Shown: positions 9,857 to 20,335, counted from the stretch's first letter. The stretch is 37,388 bases of DNA from Nemertoderma westbladi (GCA_032718475.1 JAUCBJ010007072.1:1-37388), one strand, 5' to 3'. The notes: generated by a model not told the origin, from the letters alone. Made by a program: numbers and translations.

Positions 9857-9885
9857 ATGCTATCTTCCCGGTGAGAAGATAGCAT
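9857..9885. other. 11-bp inverted repeat next to the polypurine tract
   Basis: The arms ATGCTATCTTC (9857-9867) and GAAGATAGCAT (9875-9885) flank a 7-nt loop. The same structure, with one arm mutated, precedes the LTR at about 21771-21796, so it is a conserved part of the family's 3' end. Confidence 0.8.
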
Positions 9886-10440
9886 CCACCAAAAAGTGCG
9901 CTACAATTACGCTGGATCCCGATCTAGTATCGGGTGTGGGGTGGGTCTATTTTTTTCGAAGTCGGCTTTCCAGGCCGCTCCCTATGGGTATGATGTCACT
10001 ACCCTCTGGCGTCTCGTGTCGGGCCGATCGTGCGCTTCTCTCACACAATTTTTGTTTCCCCAACACTTTCGCCCTGACTCTACTCTTCCTCTCCTCTCTT
10101 GCTCTAACTCTTGGACTTCCCTGTCCCTCACTCTTCCTCTCACTTCTCCCCCCCCCCACGCTTGAATTGCGCCCACACTAGCTAACTCCTACTAACTCTC
10201 TACTTCTACTAACTCTACTTGACTCATCTAAGTCTACCAACTCTCTAGCCCTTTAACTAGAACTCCCTAACAACCACTCTACTATCTGGCACCCTATGTG
10301 CCCTCTCTACTACTCTACTCTATCTCTAACTTACTTCCTTTACATCCACTCGCCTGCACGTGACGCTCTGAATGCCGGCAGAGTGGGTACGTTAATTATG
10401 TGAACTACTACTAACTCTTACTAACTCTACTTCTATCTAC

Positions 10441-10705
10441 GTGGCGCTAACGGTGCCCACAACCACAACCGGTACTACATACCCTCTTACTAACTGTACC
10501 TCTATCTACGTGGCGCTAACGGTGCCCACAACCACAACCGGTACTACGTACCCTCTTACTAACTCTACCTCTATCTACGTGGCGCTAACGGTGCCCACAA
10601 CCACAACCGGTACTACGTACCCTCTTACTAACTCTACCTCTATCTACGTGGCGCTAACGGTGCCCACAACCACAACCGGTACTACGTACCCTCTTACTAA
10701 CCTCT
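10441..10705. repeat. 69-bp tandem repeat, about 3.9 copies
   Basis: Units start at 10441, 10510, 10579 and 10648, each beginning GTGGCGCTAACGGTG. The unit length is a multiple of three, so a plus-strand frame stays open through it; this is a by-product and not a gene. It lies in the 3' non-coding part of the Gag-only element. Confidence 0.9.
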
Positions 10706-10854
10706 AACTCCCACTAACTCTAATTAACATACCCTGCTCTTACATCAAACACATCATCACGCCCGTGCCCCACTAAGTTCAGCGCATCCCCTACTAACTC
10801 TAACTACGTGGCGCTTCCGGTGCCCACAACCACTCTACTACTAACTCTATTCTT

Positions 10855-11380
10855 ACTAACCGGTACTACGTACCCTCTTACTAACTCTAACTCTCTCTAC
10901 TAACGGTACTACGTACCCTCTAATTCTAACTAACTAACGGTACTACGTACCCTCTAACTCTTACTCTCTAACGGTACTACGTACCACCCTCTAACTCTTA
11001 CTCTCTAACGGTACTGCGTACCCTCTAACTCTTACTCTCTAACGGTACTGCGTACCCTCTAACTCTTACTCTAACTAGCGGTACTACGTACCACCCTCTA
11101 ACTCTTACTCTCTAACGGTACTACGTACCCCTTAACTCCTACTCTCTAACGGTACTGCATACCCTCCTACTACTCTAGCTCTCTCTACTAGCTAGCGGTA
11201 CTACGTACCCTCTAACTCTTACTCTAACTAGCGGTACTACGTACCCTCTAACTCCTACTCTCTAATGGTACTGCGTACCCTCCTACTACTCTAGCTCTCT
11301 CTACTAGCTAGCGGTACTACGTACCCTCCTACTACTCTAGCTCTATCTACTAGCTAGCGGTACTACGTACCCTCTAACTC
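10855..11380. repeat. Tandem array of GGTAC-TAC-GTACC palindromes
   Basis: An irregular array of units about 35-45 bp long, most carrying GGTACTACGTACC or the variant GGTACTGCGTACC between CTCTAACTCTTA-like spacers. Together with the 69-bp repeats there are about 18 copies of the palindrome. Each has 5-bp arms around 3 nt. It is non-coding on both strands. Confidence 0.85.
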
Positions 11381-11460
11381 TCTAACTAACTAACTAACTA
11401 ACTAACTCTTACTACCTAACTTCTACCTACTCTATTATTTAATTATCTTCTTATTTTTAA

Positions 11461-12375
11461 TTAAATAATTATTTTATATTTTGTGCGTGGGAAGGGCGTC
11501 TCGCCCTCATTCCCACCCCCCTCAGTCCAAAACTTTAGACGACTAAAAACTCTCAGGTGCCCCTTCTTCCAGTAGGCACTCTCCCGCTGCCCTCCTATAG
11601 GTCCTCTAACTCTTCGCCACACTCTCTTCGACACTACCTCCGCTAGCCTCCCCCTTCGTATGTGCGCTGGCATTAAAGGCCTCGACGACCCCCGCTCGTT
11701 CCTTGGTACACATGGCGTCTGCCCGTGCAATGCCCCCTCGCACTGTGTCCGTCCTGCGTGTGTATGCAACACGCCTCCTTCTACTTTCCCGACTCCCTTG
11801 TGTTTGCTAATGGGCTTCTCTGCCCCTGGTTTAGTCCTTTCATATCCTCTCCCTTTCCAACACTCTCCGGATCTGTGTCCTTTTACCACACATCGATGAC
11901 ATAGTCCGTTTGCGTCTGTGTAGGCTACACGATCTCGTTTGGGCAACGCTTGCCAGTACTTGCAACTCCTGGTCTTATGGGTTCCGTCCCGATGTAATTG
12001 ACATTGGAATCCTGGATTATAGCGTTTCCTGTATAGTCCTTCACGTATCGCGCTTAGGTTTATATGTACCGATTTAATGTTTTGGTTGTCTAGACTCAGC
12101 CTACTGGGTATAGTGGGATTGTGTTTATTTTTGGTGTTATTTTCTTTCTGTCCCCGCCACGGTGTGGCCCTGCTACCAGCTAACTGTGGACTAGCAGTCC
12201 CCTGTATAGCCGCGTGTGGTGGTGACTGTCCGCACGACCTGTTCTCGTCCAGGGAGTTCGATGTTCTTGCTCCTATTGGGGTATATTGTCGATATTGTGA
12301 TGGGGGAATGTCACCCTGTCCCCCCCTGGCCGGTATGTTTGGTGCTGGGGTTGATGTTAATATATTGGGGCCCAT
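11461..12375 (-). pseudogene. Gag block 4: BEL/Pao-type zinc-knuckle region and C-terminus
   Basis: A 304-codon frame ends in TAA at 11461. At about residues 123-173 it has a Cys/His cluster: first CQLHRDGTHKTRSC, where His stands in place of the usual second Cys, then CHRCVVKGHRSGEC, a perfect CX2CX4HX4C zinc knuckle. The spacing, with a basic linker between two motifs, is the pattern seen in BEL/Pao Gag proteins just before the protease. Here the frame continues for about 130 basic, Gly-rich residues without an aspartic protease and stops. It overlaps block 3 by 19 bp in another frame. In an intact parent this would be the nucleocapsid that binds the element's RNA. Confidence 0.75.
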
Positions 12376-13337
12376 ACATCTATCTCCAATAACTCATGTC
12401 CCTGTGTATTATAGTCATGCTGCTGTACCGATATAGGCCTATCTACTTCTCGCCTACCTACCGGTATGTACTCCGCGACTTCCGGGTTTAATCCCGTCGT
12501 TCGCGCTACCCTATCGCCTACTCTATCTCTCCCAGCATGGCCTATAATAGTATGTGCAGTAAGGCCTACAGTATGCCCTGCAGTCTGCATGTGCCCTTCC
12601 GAACCGAAGTTTATTCTTCGCGAATCTCGAATCTCCCCGCGACTACTGCACTCTCGATCGGCAGCTATATCCCGTCGGGAAGCTTCTCTTCGATCCCCTC
12701 TCCTGTTCTCGACTTTGTATTGGTACCTCCTGTACCCCTCTCCTGGCGTGCGGTGCGTTTCTCCGGGGCGACGGCAATCTCCCGAAGTTCGACCCCACTG
12801 ACTCCCTAACTCCTTCTCTACTATCGACGGTCCGCTATCTGTCCTCACACTGCTATCGTTCGTGGCGACACTTCTCCTACTATCTTCTCTTCTTCCCCTT
12901 TTCGTGTAGTATTCCAGCTCGTGAGATCTCTCGTCGACCTCCCGGTTAAACTCCACTGTTCTTCTTCCCTCTTCTAATCGGGCTCGACGCTTCGTCTGCC
13001 CTCTCGCGACGTCAACCTGCTTCTCTCTACTCGATCGCACGCCGCCGGGGACACTCGCAATCCCCCTATTACTCTCCGTCGCCAGGTGTTGCGGTTTACC
13101 TGATTCGGCCCGCGCATTATCCGCTGACGGCTGTGGGACACTCTCTGCCCCCCCTCTCTCTCTACTAACGGGGTGTCCGTAGCCCCCCCCCCCCCACCCG
13201 CCACTTCTAACTTCACTATCTCTTACTACACTTCTGCGTCCCTCTTGTCGGACATTCTCTACCCCCCTTCTCTCGCCACTAATCTTTCGTGGTGGGGCTC
13301 CTGTAGCCCCCCCCCCACCCGCTACTTCTAACTTCAC
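12357..13337 (-). pseudogene. Gag block 3: Arg/Ser/Glu-rich, partly tandem-repeated
   Basis: A 326-codon open stretch whose first codon is GTG, directly after an in-frame TAG at 13344-13346, so it has no start of its own. The N-terminal part comes from repeat units containing Gly runs encoded by C10 (13307-13316) and C13 (13183-13195), which differ by three bases and so keep the frame. The rest is very rich in Arg, Glu and Ser, resembling a disordered RNA-binding Gag linker. It ends in a TA-type stop at 12357, and block 4 continues in another frame. I read it as a middle segment of one Gag rather than a separate gene. Confidence 0.65.
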
Positions 13338-13620
13338 TACCTCCTACTACACCTCTACACCCCTCTTGTGGGGCATTCTCTGCCCCCCCTCTCTCGCCAC
13401 TAGTCTTACGTGGTGGGGCTCCTGTAGCCCCCCCCCCCCCCCCCCACCCGCTACTTCTAACTTCACTACCTCCTACTACACCTCTACACCCCTCTTGTGG
13501 GGCATTCTCTGCCCCCCCCCCCCTCTCTCGCCACTAGTCTTATGTGGTGGGGCGCCGGTAGCCCCCCCCCCCCACTCGCCACATCTAGCTTCACTATCTC
13601 TTACTTTGTCTCTACACCCC
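13141..13620. repeat. Repeat units of about 120-130 bp with variable poly-C tracts
   Basis: About four units share GGTGGGGCTCCTGTAG, a C run, then CACCCGCTACTTCTAAC. C-run lengths at the equivalent place are 13 (13183-13195), 10 (13307-13316), 18 (13428-13445) and 12 (13562-13573). A second C run inside the unit is 7 (13383-13389) in one copy and 12 (13512-13523) in the next. These length changes alter the Gag frame. Confidence 0.9.
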
Positions 13621-14162
13621 TCTCTAGTCGACGCACTGTCTCTACTACGGCTGGGTCTATTCACCCCCGCCTCTCTCTCTACTACTGCGTGGCCCATCAG
13701 GCCCACCTCGGGTTGGCTCAACCCCGCTACCTCCTGCCTACCAACTACGTGGCCTACCAGGCCGCCGTCGGGTTGGCTCAGCCCCGCCACCTCCTGTCTA
13801 CTAACTGCGTGGCCTACCAGGCCGCCGCCTGCCGGGCTATACACGTCTGACACGCTCATATTAATAGCACCATTCCCAATATTATTTGTTAAATCAATTA
13901 AATTATTAGAATTTGAAACGGGATTATTATTTAAATTATTTAAATTACTTAGATCACTACTATTCTCTAAACTTAAATTATTATTCGAATTATTTTGCGG
14001 GTTTGAATTGAAATTATTATTTAGAGTATTTGTATTTAAATTTAAATTACTACTACCCGGTAAAATATTATTTCCTGTAATAAAGGGATTAGGGTTATCT
14101 ACTACGGTACTATTAATATTAACTACTTCTAACGTACTATTACTACCCCCCTGCCCGTACGG
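13476..14162 (-). pseudogene. Gag block 2: Asn-rich linker and 20-residue repeats
   Basis: This frame opens after a TAG at 14163-14165 and closes with TAG at 13476-13478. It begins with an AT-rich stretch (about 13860-14125) that encodes an asparagine-rich linker, unlike the GC-rich neighbours. It then runs through a 60-bp repeat encoding a 20-residue unit around VGRQEVAGLSQP. Block 1 ends at 14129, so the two frames overlap by 34 bp around a C6 tract (14146-14151), a likely place for the frame break. The frame has no start codon of its own and is best read as the middle of one interrupted Gag. Confidence 0.6.
13681..13840. repeat. 60-bp tandem repeat, about 2.5 copies
   Basis: Units begin at 13681, 13741 and 13801 and share GCGTGGCC or ACGTGGCC, CAGGCC and GGGTTGGCTCA. 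The length is a multiple of three and it codes a 20-residue repeat in the Gag frame. Confidence 0.9.
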
Positions 14163-15412
14163 CTACACCAGTTCTGGTTCTCTCGCCCGGTGTCTGTAAG
14201 TGGGGTCTCACTCTCTGACAGTTCCAACCGCGCCAGTTCTAGTCGGCGCTGATTCAGTTTGGCTTGATGTTGCATAATCCCCCTTAGTAGGGCATGCAAA
14301 TAATCCCGCCTGCGCTTACACTCTATCCCTCTCTGTCGCATATCCTGCTCGGCTGACTCTGCCACTCTCGCAACCATCTCAAGCCGCCTCGCCGGCTCGT
14401 TCTCTACTCCCATCTCTCGCTCTCTACACTCCTTGGCTCTCTCTCTAGACTCCTCGGCTTTCTCTCTATACTCCCTTTCCGACTCTCCTAACTCCTCTGA
14501 GAATGCGGTTTCCTCTCTCAATTGTCTCTCTAACCCATCCTGCTCATTCGCCACCATTTCCAATCTACACTCCAGATTCATCTCCCGCACCCTTCTTTCT
14601 TTTACGGAGGATGTAGCAGACTTATCGGTTGCGACGGACTCCCACCGCCCCTCCGTCCTACTAACTTTCCCCCGCCTCCCAGAACTTCCTCCAACCGATG
14701 AGACCGAATCCTCGGAGTTAACCTCGGATTCGCCCTCCTCAGGTCTCTTCCAACCCACTAATTTTACTCCCCGGGCATCGACTAAGTATGGCCCTATGTA
14801 CACTACACTAGGTTCCATACCCCCACATTCCCATAGTTCAAACAGTTCGCTGGCAACCCCTTTTGCTCTCTCCTCGGCTAGTTCTCTCTGCCCAAAACGC
14901 ATTAGGTAATCAAAGTGTCTATTCGACTCACCTAGTCGTTTCCTCAGTCTCACCTCGTCTATCTTCGCCCCTCCTTTGGCCTCTCTCAGTTGCTCCCGGG
15001 TCGCGAGGTAGGCCCGTCGAAGTCGATCAGAAACCCCGACGTCCTCGTCACCGACCTCTCCTCCATCTCTCCGGGTCCGACGTCGTACCGACGGCCCCAC
15101 CGTCGCCGTTCCGGTGGACCGTTCGTCGTCCTCGGCCTGTGGCTGGCCGGCGACATTGGTACGTCAACCCTCGCTCCGCGTCGACTCATCTTCCTCTTCT
15201 CCTCCCGACTCGATTTCTCTTTGTAGACGACCCCCCACATCTTGGTTCGCCGGGTCGCTCGTTATCCACGTGGCGTCAACATGCGTCGACGTGGTCGGCG
15301 TAGCATCGACCGGCGTCGTGGGTTCGTATCGTCTCGCCGTGGCCTCGCGGATCGTTAGATCGTCGTCCGGGGTCCGCGGCGGTGTCGTTCCTTTCTCTCG
15401 ACTCATTTTCAT
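14129..15412 (-). pseudogene. Gag block 1: N-terminal and coiled-coil region with an in-frame stop
   Basis: An ATG at 15412 starts a frame that runs to a stop at 14129, about 427 codons, interrupted once by TGA at 15164-15166 after 82 codons. The first part is Thr/Asp/Arg-rich. After the stop the frame continues without shift. It has a compact domain with hydrophobic residues (about codons 105-200 of the frame) and then a long Glu/Arg-rich stretch that should form a coiled coil. BEL/Pao Gag proteins commonly have such coiled-coil regions upstream of the zinc knuckles. The start lies about 160 bp inside the 5' LTR. The in-frame stop may be a mutation in this copy or a readthrough signal; the former is simpler. 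Confidence 0.7.
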
Positions 15413-15506
15413 CTTTGGTGGCTGGCAGCCACAGTCTGTCAGGCCAGTTGGTTGGATCTAGTTCTGTCACTGTCAGACTGTTAGGGCAGCTGCTAGGATT
15501 CTATCT

Positions 15507-15574
15507 CTGTCAGGGCAGCTGGGCGGATCTGATTCTGTCACTGTCAGGGCAGCTGGGCGGATCTGATTCTGTCA
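15507..15574 (-). repeat. Two identical 34-bp leader repeats next to the 5' LTR
   Basis: 15507-15540 and 15541-15574 are identical; a third, degraded copy precedes them. They abut the LTR end at 15576, where a tRNA primer-binding site is expected. The minus strand after the LTR reads GTGACAGAATCAG, which does not start with the usual TGG, so the primer is unclear. Confidence 0.85.
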
Positions 15575-15575
15575 C

Positions 15576-16124
15576 TGTGACAGGATCTACGGATCCCGGT
15601 TTATCCGTTGGGTTTTCTATCTACGCGTCCCCGCCGTGTGTGAAAGGTAAAAGAGTTCTGATGTTCGGTAATATGTATAAAGGTATAATAGTCTGATATA
15701 GCACAGTATAGTATGACACGGTTACCGGTAGATAAGTATGATGGCGGTAGCGGACGGTGACAGAAGTCCCCGTTCCACCCTACTGATCTGACTGAGTAAA
15801 CTAAACTGAATAGGGAAGCACCAACAGGTAATATATGTACTGCACAGTTGGCCATATTACTGTACCTAGTCGATGCTGTCCCCCCATTGGCTAATATCCC
15901 ACTTCTCGCCCTTTCACCTTCCCTGGTGTGTTTCCCGTTGCCCCTGTTGTTCTCTCTCTGTTAGGGGTTTGGCCCCTGACCCTTATTGTGTGTGTCTCCT
16001 TTGGGGCCTATTGTCCCCGTTTACTGGGCTGACACGAGGTTGATTGGTAATCAACCTCGTGCTCCCAATATTGCTCAACGGCTTACTTTGTGGGTTCATG
16101 TTAGCGGAATTGGATAAGCTAACA
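15576..16124 (-). repeat. 5' LTR of the young Gag-only retrotransposon
   Basis: 549 bp, matching 9299-9847 with two substitutions. As the element is on the minus strand this is the promoter-bearing 5' LTR. A CCAAT motif (minus strand, near 15888) is visible; I cannot fix the TATA box or start site. Confidence 0.95.
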
Positions 16125-16129
16125 TATAT
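16125..16129. repeat. Target site duplication TATAT (right)
   Basis: Matches 9294-9298 and defines the insertion boundary of the LTR element. Confidence 0.85.
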
Positions 16130-16490
16130 GTTTGTCACAAAGGCCTGAAATGGTTGTAATTCCCTGCATAGACCACTATGAGCACGTCTGAGTTTGATAT
16201 TTTTTAATTAGTTTGTTGATTATTAATTAGTTTATTACTTTCTTTTGCTTTTGACAGGCTCCAACCTGCCTTAGAGTTCACAGGCCTAATTGAAGACTTC
16301 CAGACGGTTCAGCAGTTCAGCACGTCGAACACGATAACACAGGATAACAACAGGTTTCAGTCATCACAATCAGTATATTATTATTCATATCCCTACCGGT
16401 ACTTATGCACTTACGGTACTTATAGTTAGGTCCTCAAGTTACAACCTCAATCCTTTCACTTTAACACTATTAGGTCCTATTTTTACTACA
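16130..16490. other. Spacer between LTR element and minisatellite
   Basis: AT-rich, with no supported gene or repeat. Confidence 0.4.
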
Positions 16491-19265
16491 CTTTTTTACT
16501 ACGACTTTCCTACAGTTCAACCACTCTATCTCTCTAACTACCCTTTCGTACAGTTCAACCACTCTGTCTCTCTAACTAACCCTTTCCTACAGTTCAACCA
16601 CTCTGTCTCTCTAACCTAACCCTTTCCTACAGTTCAACCACTCTGTCTCTCTAACTAACCCTTTCATACAGTTCAACCACTCTGTCTCTCTAACTAACCC
16701 TTTCGTACAGTTCAACCACTCTGTCTCTCTAACTAACCCTTTCATACATTTCAACCACTCTGTCTTTCTAAATAACCCTTTCCTACAGTTCAACCACTCT
16801 CACTTTCCCTAACTAACCCTTTCGTACAGTTCAACCACTCTGTCTCTCTAACTAACCCTTTCCTACAGTTCAACCACTCTATCTCTCTAACTAAACCTTT
16901 CCTACAGTTCAACCATTCCGTCTCTCTAACTAACCCTTTCCTACAGTTAAACCACTCTGTCTCTCTAACTAACCCTTTCGTACAGTTCAACCACTCTGTC
17001 TCTCTAACTAACCCTTTCCTACAGTTCAACCACTCTATCTCTCTAACTAAACCTTTCCTACAGTTCAACCATTCTGTCTCTCTAACTAACCCTTTCCTAC
17101 AGTTCAACCACTCTGTCTCTCTAACTAACCCTTTCCTACAGTTCAACCACTCTATCTCTCTAACTAAACCTTTCCTACAGCTCAACCACTCTGTCTCTCT
17201 AACTAACCCTTTCCTACATTTCAACCACTCTGTCTCTCTAACTAACCCTTTCGTACAGTTCAACCACTCTGTCTCTCTAACTAACCCTTTCCTACAGTTC
17301 AACCACTCTATCTCTCTAACTAAACCTTTCCTACAGTTCAACCACTCTGTCTCTCTAACTAACCCTTTCCTACATTTCAACCACTCTGTCTCTCTAACTA
17401 ACCCATTCCTACAGTTCAACCACTCGGTCTCTCTAACTAACCCTTTCCTACAGTTCAACCACTCTGTCTCTCTATCTAACCCTTTCATACAGTTAAACCA
17501 CTCTGTTTCTCTAACTAACCCTTTCCTACAGTTCAACCACTCTGTCTCTCTAACTAACCCATTCCTACAGTTCAACCACTCTGTCTCTCTAACTAACCCT
17601 TTCCTACAGTCCAACCACTCTCTCTTTATCTCTCTAACTAACCCTTTCCTACAGTTCAACCACTCTGTCTCTCTAACTAACCCTTTCATACAGTTAAACC
17701 ACTCTGTTTCTCTAACTAACCCTTTCATACAGTTAAACCACTCTGTTTCTCTAACTAACCCTTTCCTACAGTTCAACCACTCTGTCTCTCTAACTAACCC
17801 ATTCCTACAGTTCAACCACTCTGTCTCTCTAACTAACCCTTTCCTACAGTCCAACCACTCTCTCTTTATCTCTCTAACTAACCCTTTCCTACATTTCAAC
17901 CACTCTGTCTCTCTAACTAACCCTTTCCTACAGTTCAACCACTCTGTCTCTCTAACTAACCCTTTCATACAGTTAAACCACTCTGTTTCTCTAACTAACC
18001 CTTTCCTACAGTTCAACCACTCTGTCTCTCTAACTAACCCTTTCGTACAGTTCAACCACTCTGTCTCTCTAACTAACCCTTTCGTACAGTTAAACCACTC
18101 TGTCTCTCTAACTAACCCTTTCCTACAGTTCAACCACTCTGTCTCTCTAACTAACCCATTCCTACAGTTCAACCACTCTGTCTCTCTAACTAACCCTTTC
18201 GTACAGTTCAACCACTCTGTTTCTCTAACTAACCCTTTCGTACAGTTAAACCACTCTGTCTCTCTAACTAACCCTTTCCTACAGTTCAACCACTCTGTCT
18301 CTCTAACTAACCCTTTCATACAGTTAAACCACTCTGTCTCTCTAACTAACCCATTCCTACAGTTCAACCACTCTGTCTCTCTAACTAACCCTTTCCTACA
18401 TTTCAACCACTCTGTCTCTCTAACTAACCCTTTCCTACAGTTCAACCACTCTGTCTCTCTAACTAACCCTTTCATACAGTTAAACCACTCTGTCTCTCTA
18501 ACTAACCCATTCCTACAGTTCAACCACTCTGTCTCTCTAACTAACCCTTTCGTACAGTTCAACCACTCTGTCTCTCTAACTAACCCTTTCGTACAGTTAA
18601 ACCACTCTGTCTCTCTAACTAACCCTTTCCTACAGTTCAACCACTCTGTCTCTCTAACTAACCCATTCCTACAGTTCAACCACTCTGTCTCTCTAACTAA
18701 CCCTTTCGTACAGTTCAACCACTCTGTTTCTCTAACTAACCCTTTCGTACAGTTAAACCACTCTGTCTCTCTAACTAACCCTTTCCTACAGTTCAACCAC
18801 TCTGTCTCTCTAACTAACCCATTCCTACAGTTCAACCACTCTGTCTCTCTAACTAACCCTTTCGTACAGTTCAACCACTCTGTCTCTCTAACTAACCCTT
18901 TCGTACAGTTCAACCACTCTGTCTCTCTAACTAACCCTTTCCTACAGTCCAACCACTCTCTCTTTCTCTCTCTAACTAACCCTTTCGTACAGTTCAACCA
19001 CTCTGTCTCTCTAACTAACCCTTTCCTACAGTTCAACCACTCCCTCTCTCTCTAACTAACCCTTTCCTACAGTTCAACCACTCTATCTCTCTAACTAAGC
19101 TTTTCGTACAGTTCAACCACTCTCTCTTTCACTCTCTAACTAACCCTTTCGTACAGTTCAACCACTCTGTCTCTCTAACTAACCCTTTCGTACAGTTAAA
19201 CCACTATGTCTCTCTAACTACCTCTTTCATACAGTTCAACCACTCTGTCTCTCTAACCTCCCTGT
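16490..19265. repeat. 39-bp minisatellite, about 70 units, with higher-order structure
   Basis: A near-perfect tandem array with a 39-bp period. Units differ at a few fixed positions (C/G/A before TACAG, TTCAAC/TTAAAC, CCCTTTC/CCCATTC), and a few units have about 6 extra bases. Variants recur in blocks: 17521-17640 and 17761-17880 are almost identical, showing a 240-bp higher-order unit, and other blocks recur at about 500 bp. This points to expansion by unequal exchange of multi-unit blocks. Because 39 is 13 codons, one minus-strand frame stays open for 748 codons with the repeat NCRKGLVRETEWL. I do not regard it as a gene. Confidence 0.97.
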
Positions 19266-20335
19266 GTCGGGGCTCATTTTAGACATTTTTAGTTTTATTC
19301 ATATCTTGGCTGAAAAAATTATGAAATTATTGGAAAATGGTATGTATTTAATATGGCGAGTTGAATAGTCGTAATTTTGTAACCTTGAAGCGAACCCAAA
19401 CAGATAGCGGATGTGTGTGAGTTTTCGTCAATTTAAATGTTCTGTATATACTGTTACATGAAAATTGAAATATTTTCGATGTTATTGGTTTTCCAGGAGG
19501 CTGATCAACACAAAACTTGTTAAAAATATTTATGGTAGTGCAACCATCTTGTCTTGCCAATCTTGTTTGATGAAAATTACAAGTAACGTAAAATTTCAAA
19601 CTGATAAAGGTGGAATTTGGTTGGATATTTTTGAAGTAATACGGGTTTTCGAGGTCTCTGATCACAATAGAACTTTTTACAGACCTTTTATGGTCGTGCA
19701 ACTATCAAATTTAGTATAATTTTTTGCTACTTGTATTTTTATGCTACATTGGTTTGATACATATTTGAAAATACCACAATCAATAAGAAATTATATTTTT
19801 GAGTGTCACATCTGTGTTTAGCATCCCAAAAAACCCATAAGGTCATGATAGAATCAGGTTGATTTGGTGAATATTTTTGATTTCAAATTTTCACTAGTTG
19901 TTTTTTCCGTGCCACATAGAGGTGGCGTATACCAAATTACCAGAAATTACCTCGTATGTGACATTTGAGTTCCATAATCATGATCAGCATCCAAAAAAAC
20001 CAATACACCGCAATTTTGTTTATTTTAAGGGGACAGCATTTTTTTGAAAATATCAGTACGAAAAATTTTGAAGATGGTTGTTATAATGGAAGCACAGCAC
20101 GAAAACCAACAAGCTATTTAATTGCCGTTTGCGTTGTGGATATCCAAGATACAGTTGAATTACTGATAAATTTCTAAAGGTACCTCCGGGTCCAGATAAC
20201 GGTGTTGCAATCGTAAAAATATGATGTTTAAATATAGTATGTTTGTTGATATTTTTTTGTTAGTTGTTCTGCTTTAACGTTGTTGTAAATAAAAATTCGT
20301 AGTAATGGTGGTTATTTATAATCTGTATGAGGTGA
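19266..20335. other. AT-rich DNA with a faint period of about 160 bp
   Basis: No supported gene. Related motifs recur at about 19503, 19660, 19819 and 19983 (ATCAACACAAAACTT, ATCACAATAGAACTT, AGCATCCCAAAAAAC, AGCATCCAAAAAAAC), followed in two cases by TTATGGTNGTGCAAC. This suggests a very old, diverged tandem repeat. Confidence 0.4.

Larger units (their letters stand above)
9299..16124 (-). mobile_element. Young, non-autonomous Gag-only BEL/Pao-type LTR retrotransposon
   Basis: A complete element of 6826 bp with two 549-bp LTRs, a 5-bp target duplication (TATAT) and a polypurine tract next to the 3' LTR. The internal region of about 5.7 kb runs on the minus strand: a leader with two 34-bp repeats, a Gag region (15412-11461) broken into four frame blocks, then 1.6 kb of pyrimidine-rich (plus strand) tandem repeats. 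The Gag ends in a BEL/Pao-type pair of zinc-binding motifs. I find no protease, reverse transcriptase, RNase H or integrase frame, so mobilisation must have come in trans. LTR divergence of about 2/549 shows recent insertion. Related LTRs lie at 21805-22399 and 31682-32324. Confidence 0.9.

Noticed and set aside
10441-10707. Plus-strand 88-codon Thr-rich repeat frame
   Set aside because: Opposite strand to the element's Gag, made of the 69-bp tandem repeat, with no start context or domain.
14433-14909. Plus-strand 158-codon Ser/Pro-rich frame
   Set aside because: Antisense shadow of the charged Gag coiled-coil region.
16790-19036. A 748-codon minus-strand open frame with a 13-residue repeat
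   Set aside because: It is a by-product of a 39-bp repeat that happens to lack stops in one frame; unit length divisible by three keeps it open. The sequence changes are not biased to silent sites in any way I can see.
16490-19265. CRISPR-like array
   Set aside because: Units are contiguous with no unique spacers, and the setting is eukaryotic.
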